A stretch of 64,000 nucleotides of DNA, taken from NCBI GenBank assembly GCA_947359465.1, contig OX375876.1, forward strand, positions 71,244,998 to 71,308,997, read 5' to 3'. A model generated the notes under the pieces. It searched no databases and was not told the DNA's origin. It was given only the letters and a program-made list of their open reading frames with translations. This document shows positions 1 to 8,989 of this stretch, piece by piece. Each line of letters starts with the position of its first letter. Positions within the stretch are counted from its first letter, which is position 1. The stretch comes from Metellina segmentata. Taxonomy: Eukaryota > Arthropoda > Arachnida > Araneae > Tetragnathidae. Both the position numbers and the translations under genes were made by a program.

Positions 1-471
1 CAATAACGGCATTATTCTTTCAATAACGGCATTATTCTTTCAATAACGGCATTATTCTTTCAATGACGGCATTATTCTTTCAATGACGGCATTATTCTTT
101 CAATGACGGCATTATTCTTTCAATGACGGCATTATTCTTTCAATGACGGCATTATTCTTTCAATGACGGCATTATTCTTTCAATGACGGCATTATTCTTT
201 CAATGACGGCATTATTCTTTCAATGACGGCATTATTCTTTCAATGACGGCATTATTCTTTCAATGACGGCATTATTCTTTCAATGACGGCATTATTCTTT
301 CAATGACGGCATTATTCTTTCAATGACGGCATTATTCTTTCAATGACGGCATTATTCTTTCAATGACGGCATTATTCTTTCAATGACGGCATTATTCTTT
401 CAATAACGGCATTATTCTTTCAATAACGGCATTATTCTTTCAATAACGGCATTATTCTTTCAATAACGGCA
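1..471. repeat. 20-bp minisatellite, at least 23 copies, inside a Helitron
   Basis: Perfect head-to-tail array with unit CAATAACGGCATTATTCTTT, running off the left edge. Copies 1-3 and 21-23 have A at unit position 5 and copies 4-20 have G, so a G block is flanked by A blocks. Otherwise the copies are identical, which implies recent amplification or homogenisation. The same unit, in the opposite orientation and in only about three degenerate copies, occurs at 28380-28445 and 59490-59550 inside related Helitrons, so the array is an internal part of that element and not independent satellite DNA. Confidence 0.95.
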
Positions 472-1467
472 TAACTACACTTAAAATTTACTGAAAATTT
501 ATACTGACTTACCTAACATTTTTAAGTCTAATAGTTTGTGGTGCTGTTGCGTGTGATGAGAAGGAAAACACATTTATTAAAATAAATATTTAAAACAGGA
601 AACAGCGAAGTAAAACTAAATAAAAGATGTCGCAAAAAATTGTTCTAAAGATATTAATTTGTGATTCAATTTTATCTCTTGATCTCGCACAGTTGCCACA
701 ACTTTCAACTAAAAGTGTACAAAATTTAGAAATGTGAAATTAATTCAGAGCGAAAGAACCAGAAAAAATATAACTGCTCGCGCGATCTTGTTCATTCTTG
801 TTTCATTGAAAAATATCGTCTGTCCCAAATATTCGGAAATCGTTTTCATTGCGCAAAGAATAAAAATAAGACTCGAAATAAATGAAGTATCAGAGATGAA
901 ATTCCATAAAAAAAAAAATTTTTTTGAAGAATAATTACTTTTTCAGCAGTACTGGTATAGCAATCGAAGTAATCGTAATATTCAATAGACATTCCATTTT
1001 TTCCAAAACTACCAAATTATGGTTGATTTAAGTATACTTACTCAGGTGTTTTAGCATGAAACTCAACTAAATATAACAATAAAGAAATGTTTAATATTGC
1101 ATTCACTAAACTAATAGATAATGTATAAAATACAATGCAATCAAATATCTGGAATACAATTCATGTGATGTCTACACAAACACACAAACACAAAATCGAG
1201 CATTGAACAGAAAGACGGACAGACAGACTTTCGCAACCAATGCCACTCACTAAATGAAGATAAGTACTCACTGTATGCAAATTTTCATGAAAATATCTTA
1301 AACCGCGTGGACATGTATAGGGCACAACATACAGACGGACAGACAGACAGACACCAAACGAGAAAAAGGCGGATCCGGCATCAGAAGGGTCCAAAACGGA
1401 TAGAAAACTTGAAATGGGTCGAAAATATTGAATGTACAAACAAACACTCCATTCTTATTTATATAGA
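1..1467 (-). mobile_element. Non-autonomous Helitron, 5' part (3' end beyond window)
   Basis: On the minus strand the element starts at 1467 with TCTATATAAATAAGAATGG directly after a host A, matching the A|TC start of Helitrons. Its body (minisatellite, a GTCT-rich stretch at about 1205-1350, and the block at 480-1140) is nearly collinear with the complete copy at 27352-29584 and with the copy at 58268-60054. The CTAG end should lie left of position 1. It carries no Rep/helicase in view. The 92- and 100-residue minus-strand frames here are repeat translation and not genes. Confidence 0.85.
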
Positions 1468-2072
1468 TTGGTAATTCTTCAGTTTCCCAAAATCTTTTTA
1501 ATTCCTCATCTACTTTTAAACCATGAAGAATAGATAGACTTACTGAGGTAGTTGAAGGATAGCCGATTGATTCAATTTTACCAGACAGTATCCAACCCAA
1601 CTTACTATTCTGAGCAAGTGGAGTTTTCTTATTTAATGAAAGGATTTGTCCCGGTAGAAGTAGTGAAAAAATATGATCTGCTCCTAAAATTAGCGCAACA
1701 TGATTAGAAATTGAAAAAGTAGTGTCAGCTAGTTGTAGAGGCTTTTAAATGCTTTAAGTCCGAAATATTTATAGTAGAAGACGGGATAGATGCAGTTAAT
1801 TTATTCAATATGTAAGCATCAATATAAAATACTTCATCTTGATCATAAAATGAAGATATTTGAACATGAACAAGACCTCGAGTATTTCCTTAATTAACTG
1901 CCGAAAGTCCCAAAACCTTAAAATTAGCGTGACTTCGTTTAAGCCCTAATCTTTTAACACACTCTTCTGAAATAAAACATCCTTCCGAGTCAGAATCCAG
2001 TAAAATTCTAGCTTCTTGATATGTACCGTAAAAAATCTTTAATTTTGAAGATCGCGGTTGGTAATAATACAA
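1468..2072 (-). pseudogene. BEL/Pao pol, protease to pre-RT part, broken
   Basis: Continues from gag after a frameshift near 2030. Residues GTYQEARILLDSDSEGCFIS resemble the BEL/Pao aspartyl protease, whose active site is normally DSG; here it reads DSD, so it is probably inactive. A stop follows in LSAVN*G. Further on are LGADHIFSLLLPGQI, LGWILSGKIESIG and LKRFWETEELP, the usual linker just before reverse transcriptase. At 1467/1468 the reading breaks off because a Helitron is inserted; RT, RNase H and integrase should lie on the other side, outside the window. Family assignment is from recalled motif order. Confidence 0.85.
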
Positions 2073-3327
2073 CCTTTCCCCGAGAGCGGGTTATACCACT
2101 AATTAACTCTTTTGGGTCCGAGTGGTTTGATTCGTCGTATTGGTTAATTTCGCTTGGCAAGTTTCCTGCCGTTGCATGAGTAGGTGTTGAAGAAAGGTTT
2201 CCTTGGATTGAATCGCATAACATAGAGTGGTGTCTTTGTTTACACCGGATACACACATGGGCAGATGGACAGTCGCGCAATACGTGTTGGTCAGATAGAC
2301 AATTATAACACAAATAACGCTTCTGGACAAAATTCTTCCGTGCGGAAACATCAAGTTCTTTGAATTTAAAACATTTGAAAAGAAAATGATTTTCCATACA
2401 TTTAGAACATTTGATAGCTTTAAAGTTAGTTTGTTTTGATGTGACCATCGTGGTCGGTCTAAAGATCTTTTCTTTTGGTGCACTTAAATTAAAGCTTTCT
2501 AAAGCATAGCAGCGCGAATTAAGAAAGTCAATAAATTGATCAAAAGTTGGAAATAGGTTATTGCTTTTAGTTTGAGCCCAAAGCTGTTTCGTTTCCAAAT
2601 CAAGTTTATCTAAAAGTAAATGAATTAACCACGGATCCCTTGATGAAGCTTCGGGTCCTAATCCTTTCAAACCACGAACTACTTCATCATCAGTGTCCGA
2701 AATGTTGCGGATAATTTTATCATTTGTTTGTTGCACTTTAGGTAATTGCAAAAACGTAATTATTAGTGATGTGACTATTTGCCGTTTGCTGTCATAACGA
2801 GCAACTAGTTTGCTCCAAGCCTGTTCGTAACTTGCATCCGCAAAAGGAATATGTTTTATCAAAGCTGCTGGAGCTCCAGACAGTAAGCCTTTCAAATATT
2901 GGAACTTTTGTATTGGACTTAAGCTTTCATTATTGTGCACAGTTGCACAAAATAAATTTTTGAATGAAATCCAATCGTTATAATTTCCAGCGAAAGCTTG
3001 GATAGCTAAGCGAGGTAATTTAAACTCAGACCGACTCGATATCTGTTGAGTAACAGAATTTTGTTGATCCGAAACGTTTATAGACGTATTTTGAACTTGC
3101 GATTCGCAGAGTTCATTTGAAGCAATGCTTGCGGCATAACCTAAAATTTTAGATTTCAAGTGGAAGTAGGTTTCTTCGACAGCTTCAATTTCCGAACGGT
3201 CTTCGGAAAGTTGAGAGTCGTAATTATTGAAATCTCGCCAAACAGTTTCCAAATTATCTAATCGAATATTTAATTCAATTGTAGTAATTTGATCGTTAGA
3301 ATCTAGAAAGTTTTTGATGCGAGTCAT
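2008..3327 (-). CDS. BEL/Pao retrotransposon Gag-like region
   Basis: 439-codon open frame. The N-terminal 80 residues are helical and acidic. Residues around 95-235 (FKLPRLAIQAFAGNYNDWIS, FQYLKGLLSGAPAALIKHIP, YEQAWSKLVARYDSKRQIV) match the DUF1759 core of BEL/Pao Gag. Near 305-375 are cysteine knuckles, including CYNCLSDQHVLRDC (CX2CX4HX4C) and CIRCKQRHHSMLC, expected for nucleic-acid binding. The last 25 residues (SRGKVVLLPTAIFKIKD) lead into the protease but run out of frame near 2030, so the natural Gag-Pol polyprotein is broken. An upstream stretch in the same frame (KQRGRAKAS) looks family-like but follows a stop, so the original start may be lost. Expression is unlikely because pol is interrupted. 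Confidence 0.88.
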   Translation of the reverse strand: MTRIKNFLDSNDQITTIELNIRLDNLETVWRDFNNYDSQLSEDRSEIEAVEETYFHLKSKILGYAASIASNELCESQVQNTSINVSDQQNSVTQQISSRSEFKLPRLAIQAFAGNYNDWISFKNLFCATVHNNESLSPIQKFQYLKGLLSGAPAALIKHIPFADASYEQAWSKLVARYDSKRQIVTSLIITFLQLPKVQQTNDKIIRNISDTDDEVVRGLKGLGPEASSRDPWLIHLLLDKLDLETKQLWAQTKSNNLFPTFDQFIDFLNSRCYALESFNLSAPKEKIFRPTTMVTSKQTNFKAIKCSKCMENHFLFKCFKFKELDVSARKNFVQKRYLCYNCLSDQHVLRDCPSAHVCIRCKQRHHSMLCDSIQGNLSSTPTHATAGNLPSEINQYDESNHSDPKELISGITRSRGKVVLLPTAIFKIKDFLRYISRS

Positions 3328-3419
3328 TGAAGCTTTAGCTCTGCCACGTTGTTTCAGTAAAGTAGCTTCTTAAATTATTTCAAGAAGGAAAAGTTTTATA
3401 CAGCACCTGGTAAAATCAC

Positions 3420-3439
3420 CAATCTCGTCGGGGCCTCCA
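3420..3439 (-). other. Putative BEL/Pao primer-binding site
   Basis: On the minus strand TGGAGGCCCCGACGAGATTG lies five bases after the LTR end. Its GGCCCCGACG core and position fit BEL/Pao primer-binding sites. The tRNA that would prime was not identified. Confidence 0.6.
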
Positions 3440-3444
3440 AAAAA

Positions 3445-3683
3445 TGTTGACGCTGATGTCAAGTATTCGGCTGTGGGAAATGAATTGAGAAAACAGGAAT
3501 TGATAAAGATGATACCAAAGCGTGTTTATTTCAGCTTTTCTTCTAATACTATAGCTACAATTGAACTTTAATTTATAGGTATAGCTTGCAAGCTTAATTT
3601 ACATAAAGCGCCCTCTGGGTCGCATAAAACAAAAACATGTTAAATATATGTTCGAGGACAGCCAATCATCGAACAGGGGCACA
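3445..3683 (-). repeat. BEL/Pao 5' LTR, about 239 bp
   Basis: On the minus strand the segment begins TGTGCCCC and ends GTCAACA, the TG...CA form of an LTR, and sits immediately before the putative primer site and gag. It contains a polyadenylation signal AATAAA (plus-strand TTTATT at 3525-3530). The partner LTR is outside the window, so the ends and any target-site duplication are inferred. Confidence 0.65.
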
Positions 3684-3859
3684 CTGTTACGTATACATAA
3701 TTTGTCCAATTAACACATTACAAACAATCATATGCTTCACAATGTAAATTTTATTACTCTTATAGCTCTGTATTTTGTATTTTAAAATTTTTAACTATCA
3801 ATATGGGAATAACATAAATAAATTGGTTAATTTTTCCTAAAGCTTTTTCTCTATTTTGG

Positions 3860-4235
3860 TTCAATACCTGGTTTACACTGGAAAGAAGAAGAAGGAGGGG
3901 GGATTTGATTCAGCTTTTCAAGTTTGTAAAACAAGGGGACACAGAGGGCTTAAATTTCAATAGGGATAACAGAACAAGGGGCCATGGGTATAAATTGAAT
4001 AAGACACATTTTAATATGGATTTAAGGAAAAACTACTACTTTAATAGGGTAATAGACAGTTGGAACGCGTTGCCAGAAAATATAGTTAATTCAAAGGGAG
4101 TGTACGAATTTAAGACAGAATTGGATAGTCAGTGGGAATTGGGGAATTCATAAACAAAGGACCAGCCTTGTTGGGCTTGAGCCTGTAGCTGGTCGTCAAT
4201 ATTTGTATTTGTATTTGTATTTGTATTTGTATTAA
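3860..4235 (+). mobile_element. 5'-truncated LINE, reverse transcriptase C-terminus with ATTTGT tail
   Basis: The frame reads FTLERRRRRGDLIQLFKFVK, then RTRGHGYKLNKTHFNMDLRK, FFxxRVIDSWNALPENIVNS-type residues and a stop at 4151-4153. This is the terminal segment of non-LTR reverse transcriptases. About 45 bases past the stop it ends in five copies of TATTTG (4199-4231), the simple-repeat tail typical of CR1/RTE-like LINEs. The rest of the element is missing 5', as in aborted target-primed insertion. Clade not resolved. Confidence 0.85.
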
Positions 4236-4239
4236 GTGA

Positions 4240-5020
4240 TGTTTACAATCTTTATTTGCATGATTAGCAGTTTTCTTTTGTTAATTCATTCGAAACATGC
4301 ACACGCTAACAAAATTATGTCTCCTGAAGAAGTAAGGTCTTTTACTAAAGCCCCACCCCGTAAAACTGCATAAAATAGATGACGGGTAAAAAGTCGGATC
4401 TTTACTGATACGCTAGTTAAAAATATGATTACAGAAGATATATTGAAGATATATTATTTTCTAGTTTTTTTACACTAGATGTTTTTTTTGTCGTTTCAAC
4501 AGAAAAATAATTAGATTATGTCAATACCAGGATGTCCTTTCATCCAACACTCAATTACTCTAGTTTTATCGACTCTTCTATTTTCCAGTAGACACACGGA
4601 GTTGGCAGTGACAAGTTATACAACTGTAAGACATGGAAAATACGAAATATCAAATAGTGGGATTTTTGCTCGATCGTAATTGTTTACTATATTAGGGATT
4701 ACTAGATTGGAATTTATGACTTGAAGAGGATAAAACCACAACAAAAATCCATGCCATGACTTTGATTAGGACATAGAGTCTTTGCTAGTGAGCTACCACT
4801 CGGATACAAAACCCGCATACATATCTAATGAATACCTACTTTAAATAGTTATTAAAATGTATATACCCTGGAAATTGACCACGGTCTGAATTCAGTAATT
4901 TTGAGTTACGCGCTTAAATTACTTCAAGGTAACGAGAGAAGAAATAGAAAAATAAGTACATTTGTCTTCCATAAAATTCATTATGAAAGAATCGAAATAT
5001 TGGAAAATATTTTTGCATGA
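4240..5020. other. No gene seen
   Basis: AT-rich sequence with stops in all frames and no recognisable repeat. Nothing is assigned. Confidence 0.5.
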
Positions 5021-6345
5021 TGAATTTTCAAAATTGATATTGACCCTTTCTCAACCGCGGTACAAGAATAGAACATCAGTTGCACAATTCTGTTGTTTCA
5101 TGTTCAAAGAAAATCATTGAAAATAATAAAAAAGAATGTTCATGATGAATTTTCAAAAAGGATATTGACCCTTTCTAAACCACGGTACAGGAATATAATA
5201 TAAGTTGCACAATTCTGTTGTTTCATGTTCAAAGAAAATCATTGAAAATAATTAAAAATAATGTTCATGATGAATTTTCAAAAAGAACATTGACCCTTTC
5301 TTAACCACGGTACAGGAATAGAATATAAGTTGCACAAGTTTCATGTTCAAAGAAAATCATTGAAAATAATAAAAAAGAATGTTCATGATGAATTTTCAAA
5401 AAGGACATTGACCCTTTCTTAACCACGTTACAGGAATAGAATATAAGTTGCACAAGTTTCATGTTCAAAGAAAATAATTGAAAATAATAAAAAAGAATGT
5501 TCATGATGAATTTTCAAAAAGGATATTGACCCTTTCTAAACCACGGTACAGGAATATAATATAAGTTGCACAATTCTGTTGTTTCATGTTCAAAGAAAAT
5601 CATTGAAAATAATAAAAAAGAATGTTCATGATGAATTTTAAAAAAGGACATTGACCCTTTCTTAACCACGTTACAGGAATAGAATATAAGTTGCACAAGT
5701 TTCATGTTCAAAGAAAATAATTGAAAATAATAAAAAAGAATGTTCATGATGAATTTTCAAAAAGGATATTGACCCTTTCTAAACCACGGTACAGGAATAT
5801 AATATAAGTTGCACAATTATGTTGTTTCATGTTCAAAGAAAATCATTGAAAATAATTAAAAAGAATGTTCATGATGAATTTTAAAAAAGGACATTGACCC
5901 TTTCTTAACCACGGTACAGGAATAGAATATAAGTTGCACAAGTTTTATGTTCAAAGAAAATAATTGAAAATAATAAAAAAGAATGTTCATGATGAATTTT
6001 CAAAAAGGACATTGACCCTTTCTTAACCACGGTACAGGAATAGAATATAAGTTGCACAGGTTTCATGTTCAAAGAAAATCATTGTAAATAATAAAAAATA
6101 ATGTTCATGATGAATTTTCAAAAAGGACATTGACCCTTTCTTAACCACGGCACAGGAATAGAATATAAGTTGCACAAGTTTCATGTTCAAAGAAAATAAT
6201 TGAAAATAATAAAAAAGAATGTTCATGATGAATTTTCAAAAAGGACATTGACCCTTTCTTAACCACGGTACAGGAATAGAATATAAGTTGCACAGTTATG
6301 TTGTTTCATATTCAAAGAAATCATTGAAAATAATTAAAAATAATG
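5020..6345. repeat. Tandem array, 118/125-bp unit, 11 copies
   Basis: The marker TGACCCTTTC recurs at 5041, 5165, 5291, 5409, 5527, 5652, 5770, 5895, 6013, 6131 and 6249. Spacing alternates between 118 and 124-126 bases according to presence or absence of about 7 bases (TTCTGTTG/TTATGTTG) after GTTGCACAA. Internal copies are very similar, while the first and last diverge. The 67-77-residue minus-strand frames (MNILFYYFQLFSL...) are translations of this repeat and not genes. Confidence 0.95.
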
Positions 6346-6382
6346 TTTCTGAAGCAAATAATTTTTTAAAGATATGTTAGTA

Positions 6383-6960
6383 CAGTGGTCAGCAAACCGC
6401 GGCTCGCGAGCCACATGCGGCACTTTAGCTACTTGAGTGCGGCTCTACCACGAATCGATTTCGACTAAATGCTGGCAGTAAACATTCCGCTGGTGATGCG
6501 AGGAAGAAAGCAGCAGAGGAACTTCAGAAGAGTCAAGAAAAATCAAGTTCTGTATTTAATTATTGGGTGCAATCTTACAACAATGTTAGTATTGCAAGCC
6601 TTATTGTTAGTCAAGAGATTTCTAAGAGATGCAAACCATACACAGGCGGTGAATACAGTAAAAGGTGTTTTATAAATGCATCCAAAGAGCTATTCAGGGA
6701 TTTTAAGAACAAGGCAGAAATTCTTTAAACATTAAAGTGGTACCACTGTTTTCTAAAAAGTAAAAGATCGAACAGTCAAAATGTCTTCGAATATAACCAA
6801 TTAGCAAATCAGAGATCTTAAATTGGTTTCAACTTTATCAATAGCTTCTCGAATCTTTGACATAAATGACACAGAGCACGTTTCACTTTTTGTCCGATTT
6901 ATTCCGTATTCGGCTTCTAAAGAAGTAGTTTTAGAATTATTGCCACTGAAAGGTCAATAA
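6383..6960 (+). mobile_element. hAT element fragment: left TIR plus broken transposase
   Basis: Begins CAGTGGTCAGCAAACCGCGG and continues with the palindrome GGCTCGCGAGCC, the form of a hAT terminal inverted repeat. The transposase remnant at 6462-6959 follows. No right TIR was recognised, so the element is truncated or decayed. Confidence 0.75.
6462..6959 (+). pseudogene. hAT transposase remnant (GTF2IRD2/ZBED-like type)
   Basis: One frame gives SASLIVSQEISKRCKPYTGG-type residues: AARKKAAEELQKSQ-like lead, then VFNYWVQSYNNVSIASLIV, RCKPYTGGEYSKRCF, NASKELFRDFKNKAEIL, and a stop at 6727. A second stretch (about 6745-6960) reads KVKDRTVKMSSNIT, QIRDLKLVSTLSIASRIFDI, NDTEHVSLFVRFIPYSASKE, LELLPLKGQ with several internal stops. 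The order matches hAT transposases of the class that gave rise to vertebrate GTF2IRD2, where the IALDESTDI-like segment holds a catalytic Asp; here it reads IASRIFDI. Dead copy. The 68-residue frame starting at 6469 is a shadow in another frame. Confidence 0.75.
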
Positions 6961-7270
6961 ATACGATTATTGTTATTATAATGGTATCTGGTTTTATTTA
7001 ATGCTAGTAGCTAGTTTAAACCGACTCGTAAAATTATAGTTCTTGAATAGAAGTTTGGCTGTCAAAAGAAATCTTAACCGTCGTACTTGGTATATTTAGC
7101 TCATTTTTTAATTTAACCGTGATATTTAGCTCTTTTGACTAATGAGAAGACTCTTTTAACTAATGATGTAGATTATGTACGGCCACTGGGTCAGTACATA
7201 ATCTTCTTCAGTTCCTATAGCAGGAAATATGCGTGAAAGATTACTGTAAGGGAATCAAGATTTAATGGAA

Positions 7271-7602
7271 TTGGTAATTGGTAATTTCGTTAACGTCGTA
7301 CTAGAGCTACACAACGGGCTATTGACGACGGTCCGGGATCAGTCCCTTAAGGGAAAGATCCGAGGACAACACCTCGTAATTTTTGAACCACGGTCAGATG
7401 ACGAAGCAACACCTGAGCTGGCACCCCACTCTCCAAACTTCCACGCCAACCCAACGTGAGGACTTTCGGCCACGACAGATTTAAGGTGCACCAGCCGCCT
7501 CTACACCACACACTTACAAACATCCATGCCCGTACCCGGATTCGAACCAGGAACCTTCCGATCTAGAGGCTAACACCTTAACCACTATACCAGTTGGTCG
7601 GC
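7271..7602 (-). mobile_element. tRNA-derived SINE (family 1), full length with 13-bp TSD
   Basis: On the minus strand it starts GCCGACCAACTGGTATAGTG with a pol III A-box-like TGGTATAGTGG and, about 40 bases on, a perfect B box GGTTCGAATCC. The non-tRNA body (7330-7500) is shared with the other family members, and the 3' tail is a short TTACCAA repeat. It is flanked by AGATTTAATGGAA at 7258-7270 and 7603-7615, a perfect target-site duplication, so the insertion is fairly recent. The 64-residue plus-strand frame here is not a gene. Confidence 0.93.
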
Positions 7603-7639
7603 AGATTTAATGGAAATCACATTCTCCTTGTCCATTACA

Positions 7640-8575
7640 TTATAGTATACGCATTATAATTGATTTTATTATACATGGGAAAATGCAGATAATATTGTGT
7701 GAATTCATAGTTTATATATAATTTACCGTATTCCTTGCTGAAGGTTCTATGAGATACGGTTGAAACAATAGATAAAATTCACGCAGTGTTACCCTTTGCT
7801 GAAATCTGCCTATCATCGGTTCCCTTAATAACAGATTCAAATCCGGCATCCCGAATTGAACAGTCGCACCTCAGGACGCTTTAGATCGCATTCAAATAAA
7901 CATTCCCCTACCCACTCAGTCTGAATTACAGATTAAGGTCAGATTCACACCCGAGTACTTGGTGGCCGAATCATCATGGTCCAGGTCTCGGGCGGCCCTC
8001 GCTATCGAGTGAACCCAGGCGATATTTAACGCAGGAGACAAACATCTCCACACAGCCGGCTTGACTACAAATGGCGTCTGCCCTTTCGCCTGATCAATTC
8101 GCTTTACTACTACCCAATCCTTTCCCGGCTGGGGAACACGTTCGTGGTAACGATATCCCTGATATTTGGGATCGGGGGAACTTGTACCAGATCCCGTTCC
8201 GGGAGTCAAACCCAATCCCTCCGACGAAGACGTGGGAGAAGGGAGTGGGGTTCAAGGGCTTTGTAATATCCGGGCAGAGAGGGTGGTCCGGAATACAAAG
8301 TAGCTGGAACAATTGCCCGAAGCAGAAAGAACAAATTGGGCAATGGTAATTGAAAATGATCTCCCCACGCGGTAGTTCGTATATGAGGAAATATGCATGA
8401 GAGAATGACGTATGTAAGGGGAGTATAATTTCTTGGGAAGGGTTCTCACACACAACTGCATTGTGGTTGCTGTCATTACAAATGAGATACGGGAGAGAGT
8501 ATTGTGTGAATTTACCAGGCAAAATATAGGGGAAGGGCAGACAGGGATCCCATACCAGGAGAGCTAGATTCAATA
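7640..8575. other. Less AT-rich unexplained segment, possible diverged duplication
   Basis: No gene family recognised. The open frames at 8071-8349 (+) and 8094-8573 (-) overlap on opposite strands and give low-complexity products, so I do not call them. About 8375-8520 (GGAAATATGCATGAGAGA, GAGATACGG, TATTGTGTGAATT) resembles 7215-7250 and 7690-7765, i.e. the sequence on both sides of the SINE, suggesting two diverged copies of one unknown repeat. Confidence 0.4.
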
Positions 8576-8724
8576 TTTCAATCTAGATTGTGTGGATGTT
8601 TTTATAATTTCCAAACGAACTAGAGTGAACATTTTGTGGTCCTGACGCTGAAGTGGTGGATGAAGAATCTAACTGTTTCATTTTTTCAAGCTCTTACACT
8701 TTTAATTAACATAGGTTAAGCAGG

Positions 8725-8960
8725 TCGTTAATTAACGCCGCATTAGAGCACTACAACGGACTGTTGACGAAGTGAACGGGATAAATCTACAAGGAAAGAA
8801 TCCAATTATAACGCTTCGTAATTTTGAACCGCTGTCAGATGACGAGGTTTGGCATCTGAGCTGTCACTGCACTCTCCACACTGCTACACTACGCCAAAGC
8901 AAGTACACTTGAGGCCACGGTAGATTTGAAATGCACTAGCCCCCGCATACAGGACGGTGT
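8725..8960 (-). mobile_element. SINE family 1, old truncated copy
   Basis: Shares with 7271-7602 the blocks GTTAATTAACGCCGCATTAG, CTGTTGACGA, GTAATTTTGAACCGCTGTCA, GATGACGAGG and TTGAGGCCACGGTAGATTTG. The tRNA-like head is lost. Strongly diverged, therefore old. Confidence 0.8.
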
Positions 8961-8989
8961 TTGGATAGACCAAGTTTCAAACACACAAT

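Noticed and set aside
1..471. CRISPR array
   Set aside because: Units are contiguous 20-mers with no spacers, and the context is an animal Helitron.
1161..1600. Minus-strand open frames of 92 and 100 codons, also 27372-27732 and 58304-58567
   Set aside because: They follow the GTCT-rich part of the Helitron family in several frames and on both strands, so they are repeat shadows.
5301..6226. Repeated minus-strand open frames of 67-77 codons beginning MNILFYYFQLFSL
   Set aside because: They are translations of the 118/125-bp tandem array; the unit length is not a multiple of three and products change frame between units.
7530..7602. Functional tRNA gene
   Set aside because: B box and a tRNA-like head are present, but arms do not form a full cloverleaf and the sequence continues into a SINE body with TSDs.
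8071..8573. Overlapping open frames of 92 (+) and 159 (-) codons
   Set aside because: Opposite-strand overlap, no recognised motif, no splice or start context; likely chance in a less AT-rich segment.
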